This document shows, in pieces, positions 11,170 through 23,900 of a stretch of DNA of 64,000 nt. Under the pieces are notes generated by a model, which was not told the DNA's origin, did not search any database, and saw nothing but the letters and a program-made list of their open reading frames with translations. The stretch comes from Brachypodius melanocephalos (taxonomy: Eukaryota; Chordata; Aves; Passeriformes; Pycnonotidae): assembly GCA_013398615.1 (NCBI GenBank), contig VZSR01003807.1, positions 16,446,237-16,510,236 of the forward strand, written 5' to 3'. Both the position numbers and the translations under genes were made by a program. Position 1 is the stretch's first letter; each line of letters begins with the position of its first letter.

Positions 11170-14100
11170 GTAAAAACAGCCCCCTCCGCCCTGTCCCCTC
11201 TGTTACAGACAAGGTGAGGGTTGGGGGAGAGGGTCGGTGGAGCCTTGGCTGTGTTAAAACATCCCCTGCTTACCTGGAGAAGGGATTATCTCTTACTGTG
11301 AACTTGCTCTTGAGGGTTTACAAGTCGTCTTCTCTCTGTCCTTGCTGTGACGTTGTTGCTTTGGCTGCTCAGGAGGCTTATATCTCCAGCTGGGGAGCAA
11401 AGCATATTTCAGCAAATAAATCCCTAGGTAGATAAAGTCCAGTGGTGGATGAAATTCCTGTCACATGAGAGGTCCGATTGGTGAAGGTGTGTAAACAGTG
11501 CAGCTAGCAGTGCTGCAAACAAAAGAGGCCAATGCAAGGGTCTTCTTTCCCCCACCCCCTTTTTTTTCTATTTTTGGGGTTTTTTTTTATTCTTAATGAA
11601 GAAAGTCTCTTAAAGTTGGTTTTAAATAAAAATGAACGGCAGTCAGTGTGTATTCCTTTTGAGGAACTGAGGCCTCCCACAATTAAACAGCTTAAGTCAG
11701 GAATAAACTGTAGAAAAACCAATGACTTTAGTGTTCTTGGAGTATGAATAAACTGAAAGTGGTACTTAAGCTACTTGCTCTACTTTAGCAGTGTAGGTGC
11801 TTTAACTTTAGGAATAAACCAGTAATTGGGATGACAAGCTTGATCTCATCACAGAAAGTTCCACCAAATGTTTAGAGGTGGTCAGAATTCTTTCCCCCAT
11901 ATGTCTAACACAGGAACAGTTAAAATCTCTGCTCTAGCAACTTGAGCATTTAGAGTTGTGTAAGAGATTGGTCCTAGATGTAAGGGGATGTACTCTAAGT
12001 GTACTTCTCTCAGCAAGTTATGGCTGTGAGATGTCAAAGTGAGGAAGTGAGGCACCTCAAATGCAGGGCAACCCAGTACACAGTAGCAGATCAGCAGGCA
12101 CATCTCACTGGAAAAAGCTCCAGCAGATGCTGTGGTCCTGATGCCCCCACCATCATCTCCTGAGGCTGTGAGAAGTTGTGCACTTGCAGCCTGTGTGGGC
12201 TCATGCAGCTCATGCTCTCACATCAGTTGTCTCCTGTTTCCTGCTGAAGGGGGTGCAAGGCCAGGCCCACGGGCCACTTCCTTCATGGGATAACCAGACG
12301 TGTCACATAGCTCTGCATTTTGTCAATGAGTTCCTGGTTGTGACTGTTTCTGTGAAACTTCTCACACTCTGTTATGTTGTCCCCTTCTCTGATAGCTAAG
12401 AAAAGGAAAGGACAGTGAAGTGTAAACCATATTGTTTCAAAGGAAAAGTTTGCATATGGAAGAATGTCCTCATTGGAAGTCCCATAGAGCATCAGAAGAA
12501 ATGCTTGGTTTTGTGTTAATTGGAGATGCATAGATTCTATTAAACCCAGCTACCAGGAGGAAGGGAAAGGATTCTCAGTCATATTAGAAGAGGTTTTGCA
12601 ATATTTTTTTTTCCAGTAGCTTTTATGTTTTTCTACAAGTAAGATAGGACAAGACTAGATGGCAAATAGTTGTGGGTACCCCTGTGGTGTAAAACTTGGC
12701 CCTGGATAAAAAGTATGAGTTCTCCAGACACGTACAACAACGTAGTTGAGCTAATGACCAGAGCAGAGACAAAATGCCGTGGCCTCGGGAGATGCAGATA
12801 CTTCCACCCTCCTCCAGGAGGCCAGTGGTCCATGGAATGTGGGACGAGACAGGCTCCTGAAGGCATCTAAGATGCTTTTAGTAAGTGCATCACGCTTAGT
12901 CCTGAGTAGTCTATGGGGACTATTCTGCCATGCCAGGGTATGAGGCAACAGGAACTGCTTAGAAATGTTCACCATCATCCACAAAAACCCACAAAACTGC
13001 TTGAAAAATTCAGAGTGATCCTCAGGTCCATGCTGATTCGATCAATGAGGGCCAACACAGGTTCAGATCCCAGTTTTGCCAGCTGGTAACTCACTTATGC
13101 TCTTTACAGAAAAGAGAGATGAGACCTGAATGGGAAATGCCAGCAAACTCCTCAAGGGCTTGTTCCAGTTTTTAATATTGGACAATTAATTAAGTTTGTA
13201 GGATTTCTGTGTGCTGACGAAACAGGCATTGACCCAGAAAGAAGTTTAAATCTTTAACTGAAGTGAAGGAGAGTTGTGGATGTGAGCCAGCTCCTCATTT
13301 CACTCTTTTGTCTCTGACTGTGGTTGTTCCTTTAGTTTGACCTGGTGTGTGAGGACTCCTGGAAGCTGGATCTTTTTCAGTCTTCTGTGAATGCTGGGTT
13401 TTTTATTGGCTCCCTAAACATTGGCTACATTGCAGACAGGTACGTGTGGGCTGACTGCAAAACCCTCTGACCTCCCTTATCAATGTTCAGCACCCAAACT
13501 TAGACAGAGGTTGTGCAACTGGTATCATCTCTGCTCTTCTGAAAATGAGGTCATCCCCCTGGATGTTCAGCTGCAGCATGAGCCAGTATCCTGCCTTTTA
13601 GGTTTTACCTGGTGGTTAGCACAGATCTGCTCAGTCAGCCCTGCAGAGCCCACAGGACTCTTTTAGAACTGCACACCCCAAACTTCCTACACATTGGAGC
13701 CCTTGGGTGTTAACCAAAGGTGTTAACCCTTGGTGTTAACCAAAGCCAGGAAATGCTGCTGGTTTGGATCCCCCACTTAATCTGTCACGCTCTGTGTGGC
13801 TGCAGCTTGGAAACGTTTTGCTTCTTTTGGAGAAGCTTTAGAAATAGTTGGCACAGATTGCCAGATGTGTGTTCACAGCAGCAGTCACTGTGAAAAAAGC
13901 AGATAATCCCTCTAACTCCCTGTTCAGAGCCAGCAGAGTCAGACTCCCCGGCTCAGGCACCTGGGGTTAAAGAGAAATAAGTGCCAGTATTGGAGGTCCC
14001 ACTTTTCCCCTTGCTCCCCTTCTGCTTGGACTGTCAGTACAGCAGGCTCTGAGTTGCTCCAGCTGCGAAATGCAGCCCACTCACAAGTAGATCCATACAT

Positions 14101-17100
14101 TGCTAGTGTTTTAAAGGTTAAGCTTGTGGTAAATAAATCCCCTATAAATCTGATGCATGTGGAAATATCAGAATCATTATATTTACCCACACTTATTTTT
14201 CAGTCCCAATGTAATCTATGTAAACATGGGACTATGCTTTTTTTTTCCTGAAAGTTTTTGTGGAATTGCTGAGGAACTGGCACAGTTAACTTTTCATGGC
14301 ATAGAAAAGCAGGTAAGTGAGTAATGGGCAAAGAAAAAAAAGCATGTCTCTATTTTGAATAGCAAAATTGGATATTTTTCCCCCGAAGATACACAAAGCT
14401 GTTACTAATTTAAAATGCTTCCATGACTCGTGGTTTGCTCATGCCTATCATTTCCCAATCCAGGTTTGGCCGTAAATTTTGCCTTTTAACAACAATTCTT
14501 GCCAATGTTGTGTGTGGAATCCTTCTGGTCTTCGTGCCCACCTACCTATGGATAGTCATCATCCGGTTCTTGCAAGGGCTGGTCAGCAAGGGCTGCTGGA
14601 CTGCAGGATACATCCTGGGTGAGTTCAGGACCTTCTCCCAGGGGCAAGGCTAGCTGCAGAAGGTGAAGGAACAAAACTCAACTCCAAAAAACTTGAAAAA
14701 AAAGCCATTTTAAAAATGCCTCCCATGGTGTTTCATTAAGGAGTTTTCTCCCTCTTTGACTTCTCAGGATGTTTTCAAGCACTGTCATTAGGGAGAAACA
14801 AGAGCAGCCAGCAAGTGGTGGTATATTAGAGCTCTTACCTCGAGTTAGGCTTTTCCCTATGGTACAGCTCACGTTTGCAGATCTGTCTGGGCCCCATGGC
14901 TCTTCCTCCTTCCATCAGGATCTGGCTCGGGAAGGTGACCAGGCAGACACAGCCCCTCCAGCCCAGGCACAGACAGGATGGGGACAGAGGAGGCCATTAA
15001 AGAAGCAGGCAGAGGGTGGGGAAAACTTGAGACATTTTTATGACACAAAGAGCATTAAAGAGCAAACAGAGGCTTCAGAATTTAAAACTAACTGAGGAAC
15101 AGCACGTACTTGCTGATAAAAAGACAAGGTGTTTGTGTACCTGTGTGTATCCACCGGGCTGAGAGGAGGTCATGGAGGAGCCAGCCTGTGGGCGCCTCTC
15201 CCAGTGCCCTGCACCAGCTGTGGCTGCTGGTGAGGGACACCTATGTGGCCAGGATGGGTCTGGGGCCACCTCAGGAGCACTTTCTGGTTCAGGGTACAGC
15301 TGCCTGGGACTTCTCTGATTTTTCTGGAGTGGAGTTCAGTCTCTTGTCCAAAATACCCAATACAAGCAATCACTGAAACAGCAGATTAACTATTTTAAAA
15401 GTTGACCAATAGAACTTAACTGGGTTAAGGTTGCAGGTACCAAGTATCTCTGAGAGGTACCATTTATTGTGATAGTGGTAAAAATGTAAAAGTCAGTGCC
15501 CTAAACTTCCATTAAGTCTTTCACTGTGGGCATCTTGCTAATTCAGTTATCCAGATGTCTCATATAAATAAAATAAAGGTATCTATCCCACAGTCCAGAC
15601 TTTCCTGCTAAGGCACAATTATTCCTTCCTGTGTGTTTCTGGATGCTTGCTTGTCCTCCTAAATCTTTTCCTGGCACATATGAAATCTCCATCCCCTCCT
15701 CTGGGGAACTCTAAGCCCTTTTAGAGCACCAAGTCCTTTTCAAGACAATGATTTGCCCCAACCTGATACTTTCTCTCTGTTACATCTTATTACTCCTGGA
15801 TTCACTTGAAACTCTCCTATGAAAAAGATCCTGAACCAGCCTCAAAGCTTCCTTAAATTTGTTTCTTCTCCCTAAGGGTGCCCAATATGGAATGTCCAGG
15901 GAAGGATACTAGGACAAAACAACCTTATTATCCTGCTCTGCTGGGGCACTTGTCTACCCTTCAGCTGCTTCTGGCTCAGTCCTGCTGAGCCTGAGGAGAT
16001 GTCTTCATGCATCATTTGGCTGAGCAGCATTAGCTAATCTGCGGTTCCAAAACTCAGCAGTTCATTTGGCTGCTAATTAGTTTCTTACTATTCTTTTTGT
16101 AATGAGTTTGCTTTCTTGAAGTCACACAACTACATGCAAAATGTTGAGTGTGCTTGTGCCTGTCTGCTGGAGTAGTTACTTTTAACTCTGTATCAAGAAG
16201 ACTTAAGGTGTGGGTCTGTGCTGTGGTGTGGAGTTGTAAAGTGCAGACGAACAGGGATCCCACCCTGGCCGGGGAGCTCTGTGCCCTCCTGTGATACACG
16301 TTTCCTTATGTACTTGGAGCGAGATGCAGGCTGAAAGCCTGTACTTTGGAGACAAAATATCCATCTCTGTTGTTGGGTTGGAGACATGACGTAAGTTGGC
16401 ACTAGATTTCACAACAAAATCCGCCTGTGCACTTTGACGAATGCTTGATTTACTCTGAGATCCCTGCAGCAGAGGACATTCCTGCTTGTCTCGGGCCAGT
16501 GCATGGCCAGCAGCAGTCTGCTGGAGTTTGGGTGCCAGAAAAGCAAACCAAGGGGTTTTGTCTGGAGGCATCCTGCTGGGAAGCCCACGATTCCAAGGTT
16601 TCTCCAAGGCATTTCCATAGCGTTGGTGCTCCAGTGTCCCCCCAGCTGGTTTCTGCTGCGTGGGGCACCACGGCACTGACCTGTCCCCGTGCCCCTTGGC
16701 AGTGACGGAGGTGGTGGGCCCGCAGTACCGGAGGACGGTGGGGATCCTCTACCAGGCGGCTTTCTCCGTCGGGCTCCTGCTGTTCGACGCCCTCGCCTAC
16801 GCCGTCCCCCACTGGCGGTGGCTGCAGCTCACTGTCACCCTGCCCACCTGCTTCCTCCTGCTCTACTACTGGTGAGTGCCCTGCCCTGGTACCTCTGCCC
16901 TCTGCCCAAACCCCCCCGGCTTCTCCTGCTTCCCAAGGCTTGATACTGAGAGAGCCTGGCCACTCCTTTCTGGCGTGCACACCTGGTGCAAAGAGGAGGT
17001 TCCCAGCAAAAAGGAGAGGGAAATAGGACCCCTCAGCAACTGAGATCTCGTTGAATCTAGCCTGTGTACCTCACCTGACCTTGTGTTTAAAAAACAGACC

Positions 17101-20100
17101 ACTTGGAAAAACACCGGGGCAAAATTGGATTAGTATAATTTATTATTTTCTTTAACAATTTATAAATTAAAATAGGTGCCTTGGCATAACTTAGTTGGTC
17201 TTGCACTAAAAATGTGGTTATTGACAGATCATCTAATGCTAACATAACTGTAACAGGTTGTTAGCATGTTCTTTTAAGGCAGAAAAATTGTAGGTTTTTT
17301 TAGGTCCAACCGAAAAAAAAGTACTTGGGTACTCCTTCATTTTAGTTTCTCTCTTCTCTTTTTAATCGATATATTTTGGTCTGAGTGCTTTGGCTTTGAG
17401 AAATTGTCTGGATGAGTCAAGAGGTTAAGAATAGTAGAAAGAAATTTGTTGCCTTCCTTCTTCCATATTTTTGAATTGGTAAGCCAGTTCTAACTTAATT
17501 AGTGCTTCTTAATCTGTATTAGCAGAAGTAAAAAATGGCTCCCTAAGAGGGGCTGGTTTGTGGTGAAGGGGCTGGATAAGATGAGAGCACTATTCTCACC
17601 CAAAGCTCCTCCCTGATTTATCTTTAGTAAGCTCCTTTTTGACTAAAGCCACTACCTCAACTGTTCCTCTTCCAGTCTCAGCCATGGGATATACTACTTT
17701 TCCTGACCGGAAGAGTGGGAAGTAGCTCACAAAACCCACCCAAACAACAACAAAAAAATCCATTTACCTCTATTTAATCCCTCCAAAGTCTCCACTCATG
17801 GTAGAATAAGTAGGCTTTATGTTTTGTTGTTATAATGGCATCCACTCACATTGTAGGTGCCTTCCAGAGTCTCCCAGGTGGCTGATATCTCAAGGGAAAA
17901 ATGACAAAGCTATGAAAATTGTCAGCGATATGGCTAAAAAAAACAGGAAGAAGATGCCTTCCCATCTTAAGGTGAGCTCAGGGTTTGCTTGTGCATGTGA
18001 GTAAGCATCATGGCAGTACCTTGCCAGAGAAATTTACCTCCCAGAGAAATTTAATGTACTATGTACTGGCTCTTCTATAGGATATTCAATTTGAAGAGGA
18101 AGACTGTGGAAAGCAGAATCCCTCACTGCTGGACCTTTTCAGGACACCACAGATAAGAAAAAACACGCTCATTTTGATGTACAACTGGTAAGAATATAAT
18201 GCTAAAGAGCTGCTTTTGGAGCTCTGGATTTGAAAACTCCATCAGGACACAAATCCAGGCTGCTCTTCTCTGCCCAGGTTCACGAGCTCCGTCCTCTACC
18301 AGGGGCTCATCATGCACATGGGAATGGCTGCTGACAACATGTACCTGGATTTCCTCTATTCTGCACTTGTTGAGTTCCCAGCTGCCTTCTTCATCATCGT
18401 CACCATTGACCGCGTCGGGCGGCGCTACCCCTGGGCCGTGTCAAACCTGGTGGCTGGGGCTGCCTGCCTTGCCACAGCCCTCATCCCAGAGGGTAAGTCA
18501 CCTGAATGAAGCCCTGGAGGGGCTTCCCTCCCTGTCCTCTGGAGCCTCCATGCTGCTTTGGGAGGGTCCCTTTGCTGCTGCACATGCAGTCCGCACTGCT
18601 CCCGTTCCTTCACTCACATGGGTGAAACAATGTCCCTAAAAAACATCAACTGCCATGGGACCACAAAATAACACTGTTGAATTAATTGACACCTGCTAAA
18701 TCACTGGGATGCTGTTAAAATGTGTTGAATGTATTTTCTCTGCAGACCTACATTGGTTAAAAGTGCTTACTTCTTGCATTGGGAGAATGGGAATCACAAT
18801 GGCTTTTGAAATGGTTTGCTTTGTAAACACAGAACTGTATCCAACTTACATCAGGTAGGTGCATCCTCTCCCCAGCTGGCATTTGGCCTGGAAACAAATA
18901 GTTAAGGCTGATGTGTATGCCATATTTTATGCTAAATTAAGTTATCCTCAAATGTGTCAGAACTACACAGGTACTGTTGGACATAAAGTAGGTGAAGCAC
19001 AATTAAAATGCTTTGAAAAGGAAGCTTAATAAAGAAAAGAAATGTACTTTTAGACAAGGGGAGACTCACATGACTGAAATAAAGGGAAAAATTGGGAGAA
19101 CCAGGGTGGGCGAGGGATCTGAAGTGCCTGCATCTGTCCTGTGCGAGGGTGAGAATTGTCATCCATCCATTTCCAACTGCAGTACTCTGGCACTAACATG
19201 ATCCCTTTGCTGCCAAACCAGGAATCTTGGGGTGATGGTTTGCTCTTCTTTGTGTGATATTGGTGGAGTCATCGTCCCGTTCATTGTCTACAGACTGGCC
19301 GAGGTCCGGCACGATCTGCCACTGATTGTCTTCAGTAAGTGCCACCTTACCTCCTTGCCAGCCCCTTCCAGGGTGCAGTGCAGGACTCAAGCTCAAAAGG
19401 AAGGGAAAAGCCACCAAAGCAGCTGTTTTGAGCTCAGCAGAAGCCCTTTGCTCCCTAAAAGGCCTTAGCCTTCAGTTTATGACAAGATGGAACTTGTTTA
19501 TGCACTCGTGTTTCCCTGGCCCCTGTGATTTCTCCTTACATTTTAAAGGAAGTTAGAGTCGAATACACATTTGACAGATGGCAAAGAACTCAGAAAAATT
19601 TTCATGAGCTAAATATTTGATGGATTTAAAGCTGATCTTAATGGAGTGTGGGCATGACTGTTATGCTTCAGCTTTTCTGAGACTTTGTTAACTGACACTT
19701 CTCCAGCTACTTGGAAAGTGGCTGGTAAATAAACGCAAGATAAGTTTTGAAGAGGAGTGACCTGAACTCTCAGGTCAGGGCCTGCAACACTTTTATGAAT
19801 CTTTAGGTCAGCACAGTATTTATAGAAAAATACCTTGAATGGCAATATGCAGATTTTAACAGACAGGACATCTAGAAGGGCACTTAATAGATTTAAAATA
19901 CATGCCAAACATGTACAAGCTGTATAAAAGAAACTATCACAGGAGAATTTGATCATATTGCTTAGAAGATAATACATTGAGTATACACCTTCTAATCTTA
20001 TGCAAATAGCATAAAGATGGAATGTGATTCTTGGCATGCTCTTTCCTCTATTAAGGAAGTATCTGTCCAGTTTGAGGTGTCCTAGTTCATGCATAATTCA

Positions 20101-20959
20101 CAAGAGGACTTGGCTTGGTGCTGTCTCCACAAGGCAGCCACATTCTCCATTTTTGCACCAGCACAGCAGTTTTGCATACAGAGATGTGAGTGCACATACA
20201 AGAGTATGAAGAACAAAATGAAATGCCACTGACAAGTGTGTTCTGTCCGGCAGTAGCAAGTGGTTGATAAATGCTTACAAGCTCTTTGTGCCTCTGTTTT
20301 GAAGCTGTGCTTGGTTTGATTGCGGGTGGATTGGTGCTGCTTCTGCCTGAAACTAAAGGAAGAGTTTTGCCTGAGACTGTGGAGGATGTTGAAAACTTTC
20401 ACAGGTGAGTCATGATGATGAACTTGTAGCAGCTTTCACTTGAATTTAGGCAAAATCCCTGTCCAGAAGGAATAATCCCAGGGATTACTTGGCTGCCTTG
20501 TTTGCTCCCAAGATGTTGCTGGGTAATTTCCAGACTCTCACTGGACAGATTCCAGACTCCTTTTACCCCATGTCTACCTAGGCATCTTGAAAACAAGTAG
20601 GCCAGGCCTTTACTGGCCTGTGAATAGCTGCACCAGTCTCTCAAATGTTCTGTAACACCATTATGAACGGTATTTGTGTTAAAAACCCCCCTTAACAATT
20701 GAGTAGAGAAAGGGCAGTCTTGATAGCAGATTCGCATGTGGTGTGTGAAGCACCAGGATCTGCTGAGGAGCCAGGACAAACCTAAGGGAATATATGTGAT
20801 CATTTTCTTGGAGCCAAGGAAGAGGTGAAGAGCTTAAAGTTAGGTGGTCCCTGAACAATTTCATTCCTGGCTGATGTTTATTACTCTTGCAGACAAAGTT
20901 CTCCAAAGGCCAAAAAAATCTATCTCTATGTCCAAGGATCAGAAGTAGCACGTGGCTGA
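10759..20959 (+). CDS. SLC22A1: SLC22A1 by position: OCT1/OCT2-type organic cation transporter, complete (gene span)
   Basis: Polyspecific organic cation uniporter of the major facilitator superfamily, acting in the plasma membrane (liver and kidney in mammals). Eleven exons join in phase to 554 residues, the length of human OCT1. Start MPTLDDILEHVGEF matches the family. Visible features: TM1 at about residues 20-43; a large glycosylated loop with sequons NHT (71) and NAT (96); DRFGRK between TM2 and TM3; PESPRWL at 283-289; CDIGG with Asp474, the residue implicated in cation binding in mammalian OCT1; and LPETKGR at 513-519. It lies just downstream of IGF2R on the same strand, as mammalian SLC22A1 does. 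Exon 1 leans to OCT1 (YDTPGSS), while exons 6-8 lean to OCT2 (MYNWFTSSVLYQG, VEFPAAF). A database may therefore name it SLC22A2. The family call is very secure; the A1/A2 name is not. Confidence 0.93.
11170..13335 (+). other. SLC22A1: SLC22A1 intron 1
   Basis: About 2.2 kb between exons 1 and 2. It contains T-rich runs near 11560-11590 and no exon, RNA gene or clear repeat that I recognise. Confidence 0.7.
13336..13439 (+). CDS. SLC22A1: SLC22A1 exon 2, residues 138-172
   Basis: Acceptor cctttag, donor gtacgt at 13440; 104 bp, as in mammals. Encodes FDLVCEDSWKLDLFQ and FFIGSLNIGYIADR (TM2). Confidence 0.95.
13709..13745. repeat. Triple 13-bp tandem repeat carrying GTTAAC
   Basis: GTTAAC occurs at 13709, 13722 and 13735, spaced exactly 13 bp. 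The flanking CCAAAGGT / CCCTTGGT segments make the block close to palindromic. It lies in SLC22A1 intron 2. GTTAAC is the half-site type used by HNF1, but binding is not shown. Confidence 0.75.
14464..14618 (+). CDS. SLC22A1: SLC22A1 exon 3, residues 172-224
   Basis: Acceptor caatccag, donor gtgagt at 14619; 155 bp. Encodes RFGRKFCLLTTILANVVCG and IIRFLQGLVSKGCWTAGYIL (TM3 and start of TM4). Confidence 0.95.
14619..16702 (+). other. SLC22A1: SLC22A1 intron 3
   Basis: About 2.1 kb of non-coding DNA between exons 3 and 4. I see no supported feature in it; the frames on both strands are unrelated to known motifs. Confidence 0.7.
16703..16871 (+). CDS. SLC22A1: SLC22A1 exon 4, residues 224-280
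   Basis: Acceptor ccttggcag, donor gtgagt at 16872; 169 bp. Encodes VTEVVGPQYRRTVGILYQAA and AVPHWRWLQLTVTLP, ending LLLYYW. Like exon 1 it is markedly GC-rich. Confidence 0.95.
17857..17971 (+). CDS. SLC22A1: SLC22A1 exon 5, residues 280-318
   Basis: Acceptor cattgtag, donor gtgagc at 17972; 115 bp. Encodes CLPESPRWLISQGKND, the conserved PESPRWL motif at the start of the large cytoplasmic loop. Confidence 0.95.
18081..18187 (+). CDS. SLC22A1: SLC22A1 exon 6, residues 319-354
   Basis: Acceptor ttctatag, donor gtaaga at 18188; 107 bp. Encodes DIQFEEEDCGKQNPSLLDLF and RTPQIRKNTLILMYN, the end of the cytoplasmic loop. Confidence 0.95.
18278..18492 (+). CDS. SLC22A1: SLC22A1 exon 7, residues 354-426
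   Basis: Acceptor tctgcccag, donor gtaagt at 18493; 215 bp. Encodes WFTSSVLYQGLIMHMG, LYSALVEFPAAFFIIVTIDR and VGRRYPWAVSNLVAG (TM7-TM9). Confidence 0.95.
18746..18854 (+). CDS. SLC22A1: SLC22A1 exon 8, residues 426-462
   Basis: Acceptor ctctgcag, donor gtaggt at 18855; 109 bp. Encodes DLHWLKVLTSCIGRMGITMA and NTELYPTYI (TM10). Confidence 0.95.
19222..19334 (+). CDS. SLC22A1: SLC22A1 exon 9, residues 462-500
   Basis: Acceptor caaaccag, donor gtaagt at 19335; 113 bp. Encodes NLGVMVCSSLCDIGGVIVP (TM11). Asp474 falls at the same residue number as in human OCT1. Confidence 0.95.
20305..20404 (+). CDS. SLC22A1: SLC22A1 exon 10, residues 500-533
   Basis: Acceptor gttttgaag, donor gtgagt at 20405; 100 bp. 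Encodes VLGLIAGGLVLLLPETKGRV and LPETVEDVENFH (TM12 and start of the C-terminal tail). Confidence 0.95.
20893..20959 (+). CDS. SLC22A1: SLC22A1 exon 11, C-terminal tail and stop
   Basis: Acceptor tcttgcag. Encodes QSSPKAKKIYLYVQGSEVAR then G and TGA at 20957-20959. The KKIYLYVQ block matches the human tails. Confidence 0.94.
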
Positions 20960-23900
20960 AGAAGGTGTAACTCTTGCTGGGTACTCTGCTTTAGGGCAGT
21001 AGCATGGAAATGCCACTTAAAATAAACACCCTCTCAAAAGTCTTGCCTCTCTTATTTCAATTCCTATGCATGTCCTTTATTTACAGTGTTTAGTGTTTTC
21101 TGATGGGATTGTCCCTATTGCTGCATAGCTGCTTCCCCCTCTGTACACTAAGAGAAATATATTTTAGGGATGGGAAATTTTGTACCAGCTGTGTGGACTT
21201 CAACGTGGACTTCAAGAGGTCTTAACTTGAGTATGGTGGGACCCATACCAACAAAACTTTGTAAGTCTCTGTAAAGCCTGACTTTGCTGGTTTTTCTTAA
21301 GAAGAGGCAGCACAATATGAGAGATCTATCTCCATTGTAGAATCAAGGTAAACACAAACCTGGTTCAATCGTGTGACAACTCGCACAGAGTTCTTAGAAA
21401 ATTGATTTTATTTTCTCCTATTTTATCGGCTACTCACAAGGATGGGCATGTGGCAACTCCAGAGCATGAGAAAGAATGCACAGGAGAAACACTCATAATC
21501 CTTCATAAGGTAATAGCATTATACATGTGCCCTGCAGGGGCATTCCTTTGGAGTCAGCTGGGATCAGGCTTGCAGGACTGTGACCAAGGGTCCTGTGCAT
21601 CGAGGAGAATCAGGAACAGCGCTGGGTCTTCCAGGAATATCCAGCACCTTCAGAGATCTCCTAGTCCATCCTGTTGAGTGGCTCTAACAGACCTGTGGTT
21701 GCAGGGCAAAATAGGGACGATGGTTGTGTGGCTCCCTTCCCTGTTTCTGTTGCTGGTCCCTATCTGCTGGAACACACTGGTTTTCCATACCGTGAGCAGG
21801 GTGCAAGGTAGCTCTGCCCATTGATGATCAGCTGCAGGGAGAGAACCCCCAGCTGAGCAAGACACTGCTGGACTCTAGCAGGGAGGGTGAAATTCCCCCA
21901 GGATTGCATCCCAGTGACCTTGCACCTGCTTTCCACTGACCTGAGCCTCAGTTAATGTTCAGTGTTGCCATAAGGGCCTCCAGGGCAGGGAAGCACGTTG
22001 TGCAGCGAGGCAGGGCCATGGCAAGGCTGACCTGAGAAGAGCAGGGAGAGATCAGGAATGACATGACATGACTTAGGCCCGGGCAGTTGCAAAACTAGTA
22101 TTTGCTTCAGGATCAGAGGGGAATAAGCTTGTCCTGAGAGGGTAAGAGGAACAGTGGGGGTGTAATTATGTGCCTGGTAGAGCTGATGTCCTGCTGTGGT
22201 TGCAGACATGTCTCTGCTCTGCACTAGAAAAAAAAAAAATCTATCAGAACTTCTGACTTACAGTTCTTTGATATAAAACCTGTTGAAAACTGCAGATAGA
22301 AAATGGGGCAATAGCAACAAGGCAAGCAAAGCGAAGACTGAGATGAATAAATAAATAACTACAAAAGCTGAGTCCCAAGACCCTTGCCCATCACGCTGGT
22401 GATGGTATTTATTCCCATAAGCACTCCTACTGCCGCAGCAGGAGCTACAGAGGGGGCAGCCTCTGGCAGCTACGTGTGATAGTGGCACCTGCTTCTGGTG
22501 GCAGCTTAATAAACACAAGGGCAAACGTCCTTCATTCATTTCTCTCTGGGTGCCCTTTCCCCATTCATGGATTGCTTCCAGGAGCTGGGATGTCAAAGAG
22601 TGGTGTCCTGGGGCTGTAGGAGTGTGTCACTCCCAGGCCATGGGTGAAGCTCACACCCTGCCTCAGGTACCACGGTTTGACAGCTTCCCTCAAGAGCAGC
22701 TGACACTTCTCTGCTCCTGAGGCTGCTGGAGCCTGGGAAGGAGCACTTCAGCACCAAGAACCATCCGACTCTGGCAAGGAGCCTGGGAGCAAGTGAACAG
22801 GGCCAGGTTAATGGAAGTGGGACTGATCCCTTAAGAAGGCCCTGCCCCTCACCTAATTACTTAAACCTGGACTTTTTATCAACTGTGCCCGAAGAGAACA
22901 TAAAAGCTCCATGTTTTGGGATACCCACCAGCCTTCATCAACTGGGATTTGGCCAAACAACTTTACTTTTACAAATTTTCTGGTGTTCTCCATGGCATCA
23001 TCTGAAGGGTAGATGGTCTTGTGGCACCTTTCTAAGCGCTGTTCTTGTCGTCTGCTGTTGCTGTCAGCACCTAAATCCAGATGCCAACATGCAAGCATGG
23101 CTGCTGTTTGGACACTTTTGTGCTCCTATCCCCTCCCTACTCTACAGCATTGTGTCATCCTACAACCTTAATATTTTAAGATATTAAGAAATTGAGCCTT
23201 CTTCCACAGCTAGAACTGGTCAGGAGGCAAACTCATAATCCAGAGAATAAATATAAGTTGATGAATATGGTGTGAATCACAGCTTCCCAAGAGATATGGA
23301 GACGATTCTTCAACATTCAGAGGGATTACAGCAGTGATTTTCCACCATGGTGTGGAGGGAAAACCACTTTAGAAGACATATCCTTTTTTGACTTATCTTC
23401 CCCCCCTGCCTATGTACTTATTTCTGACAGATGTTTGGGAATTAGGCCATGTAAATAATCAAGTTCAGAGCATTAGGAAAACATTCATACATAAACACAA
23501 ACTTTAATATGCTTTAATATGCAGGACAGAGTGTCCTGTTTTAGTTTGTGCTGGTCTCAGGAGGTGTCTGTGATGGGGCTTTCTGCCCCTTCTCCATCAC
23601 TGATCCCAGATATTGATGCAGTTGCACACAGCCCAACGCGTTCTGAGGATTCACTGCCTCCAACTCCTCATTGTCTTTTTTAATTTTTTTTTTTCATCTT
23701 GCCTGCTATTTAGTCAGATTCTGGAATGCCAAATCTTAAAAGCCAGCCTGGGCTTCAAGGTGCTTATTTTTGTACTTATTTCTCTGGCAGAAGAGGAGCA
23801 AAACGAGGAGAGAAAAGGGGCTTGTGGATGCCTCAGCTCCCACAGTGCGCTCTACAGTGGCAGTGCTCACTGCTGGGTGGCAGGAGCTGAGTTATAAACC

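Noticed and set aside
16450..16980. Minus-strand frame of 176 codons
   Set aside because: Shadow of the GC-rich SLC22A1 exon 4 and its flanks.
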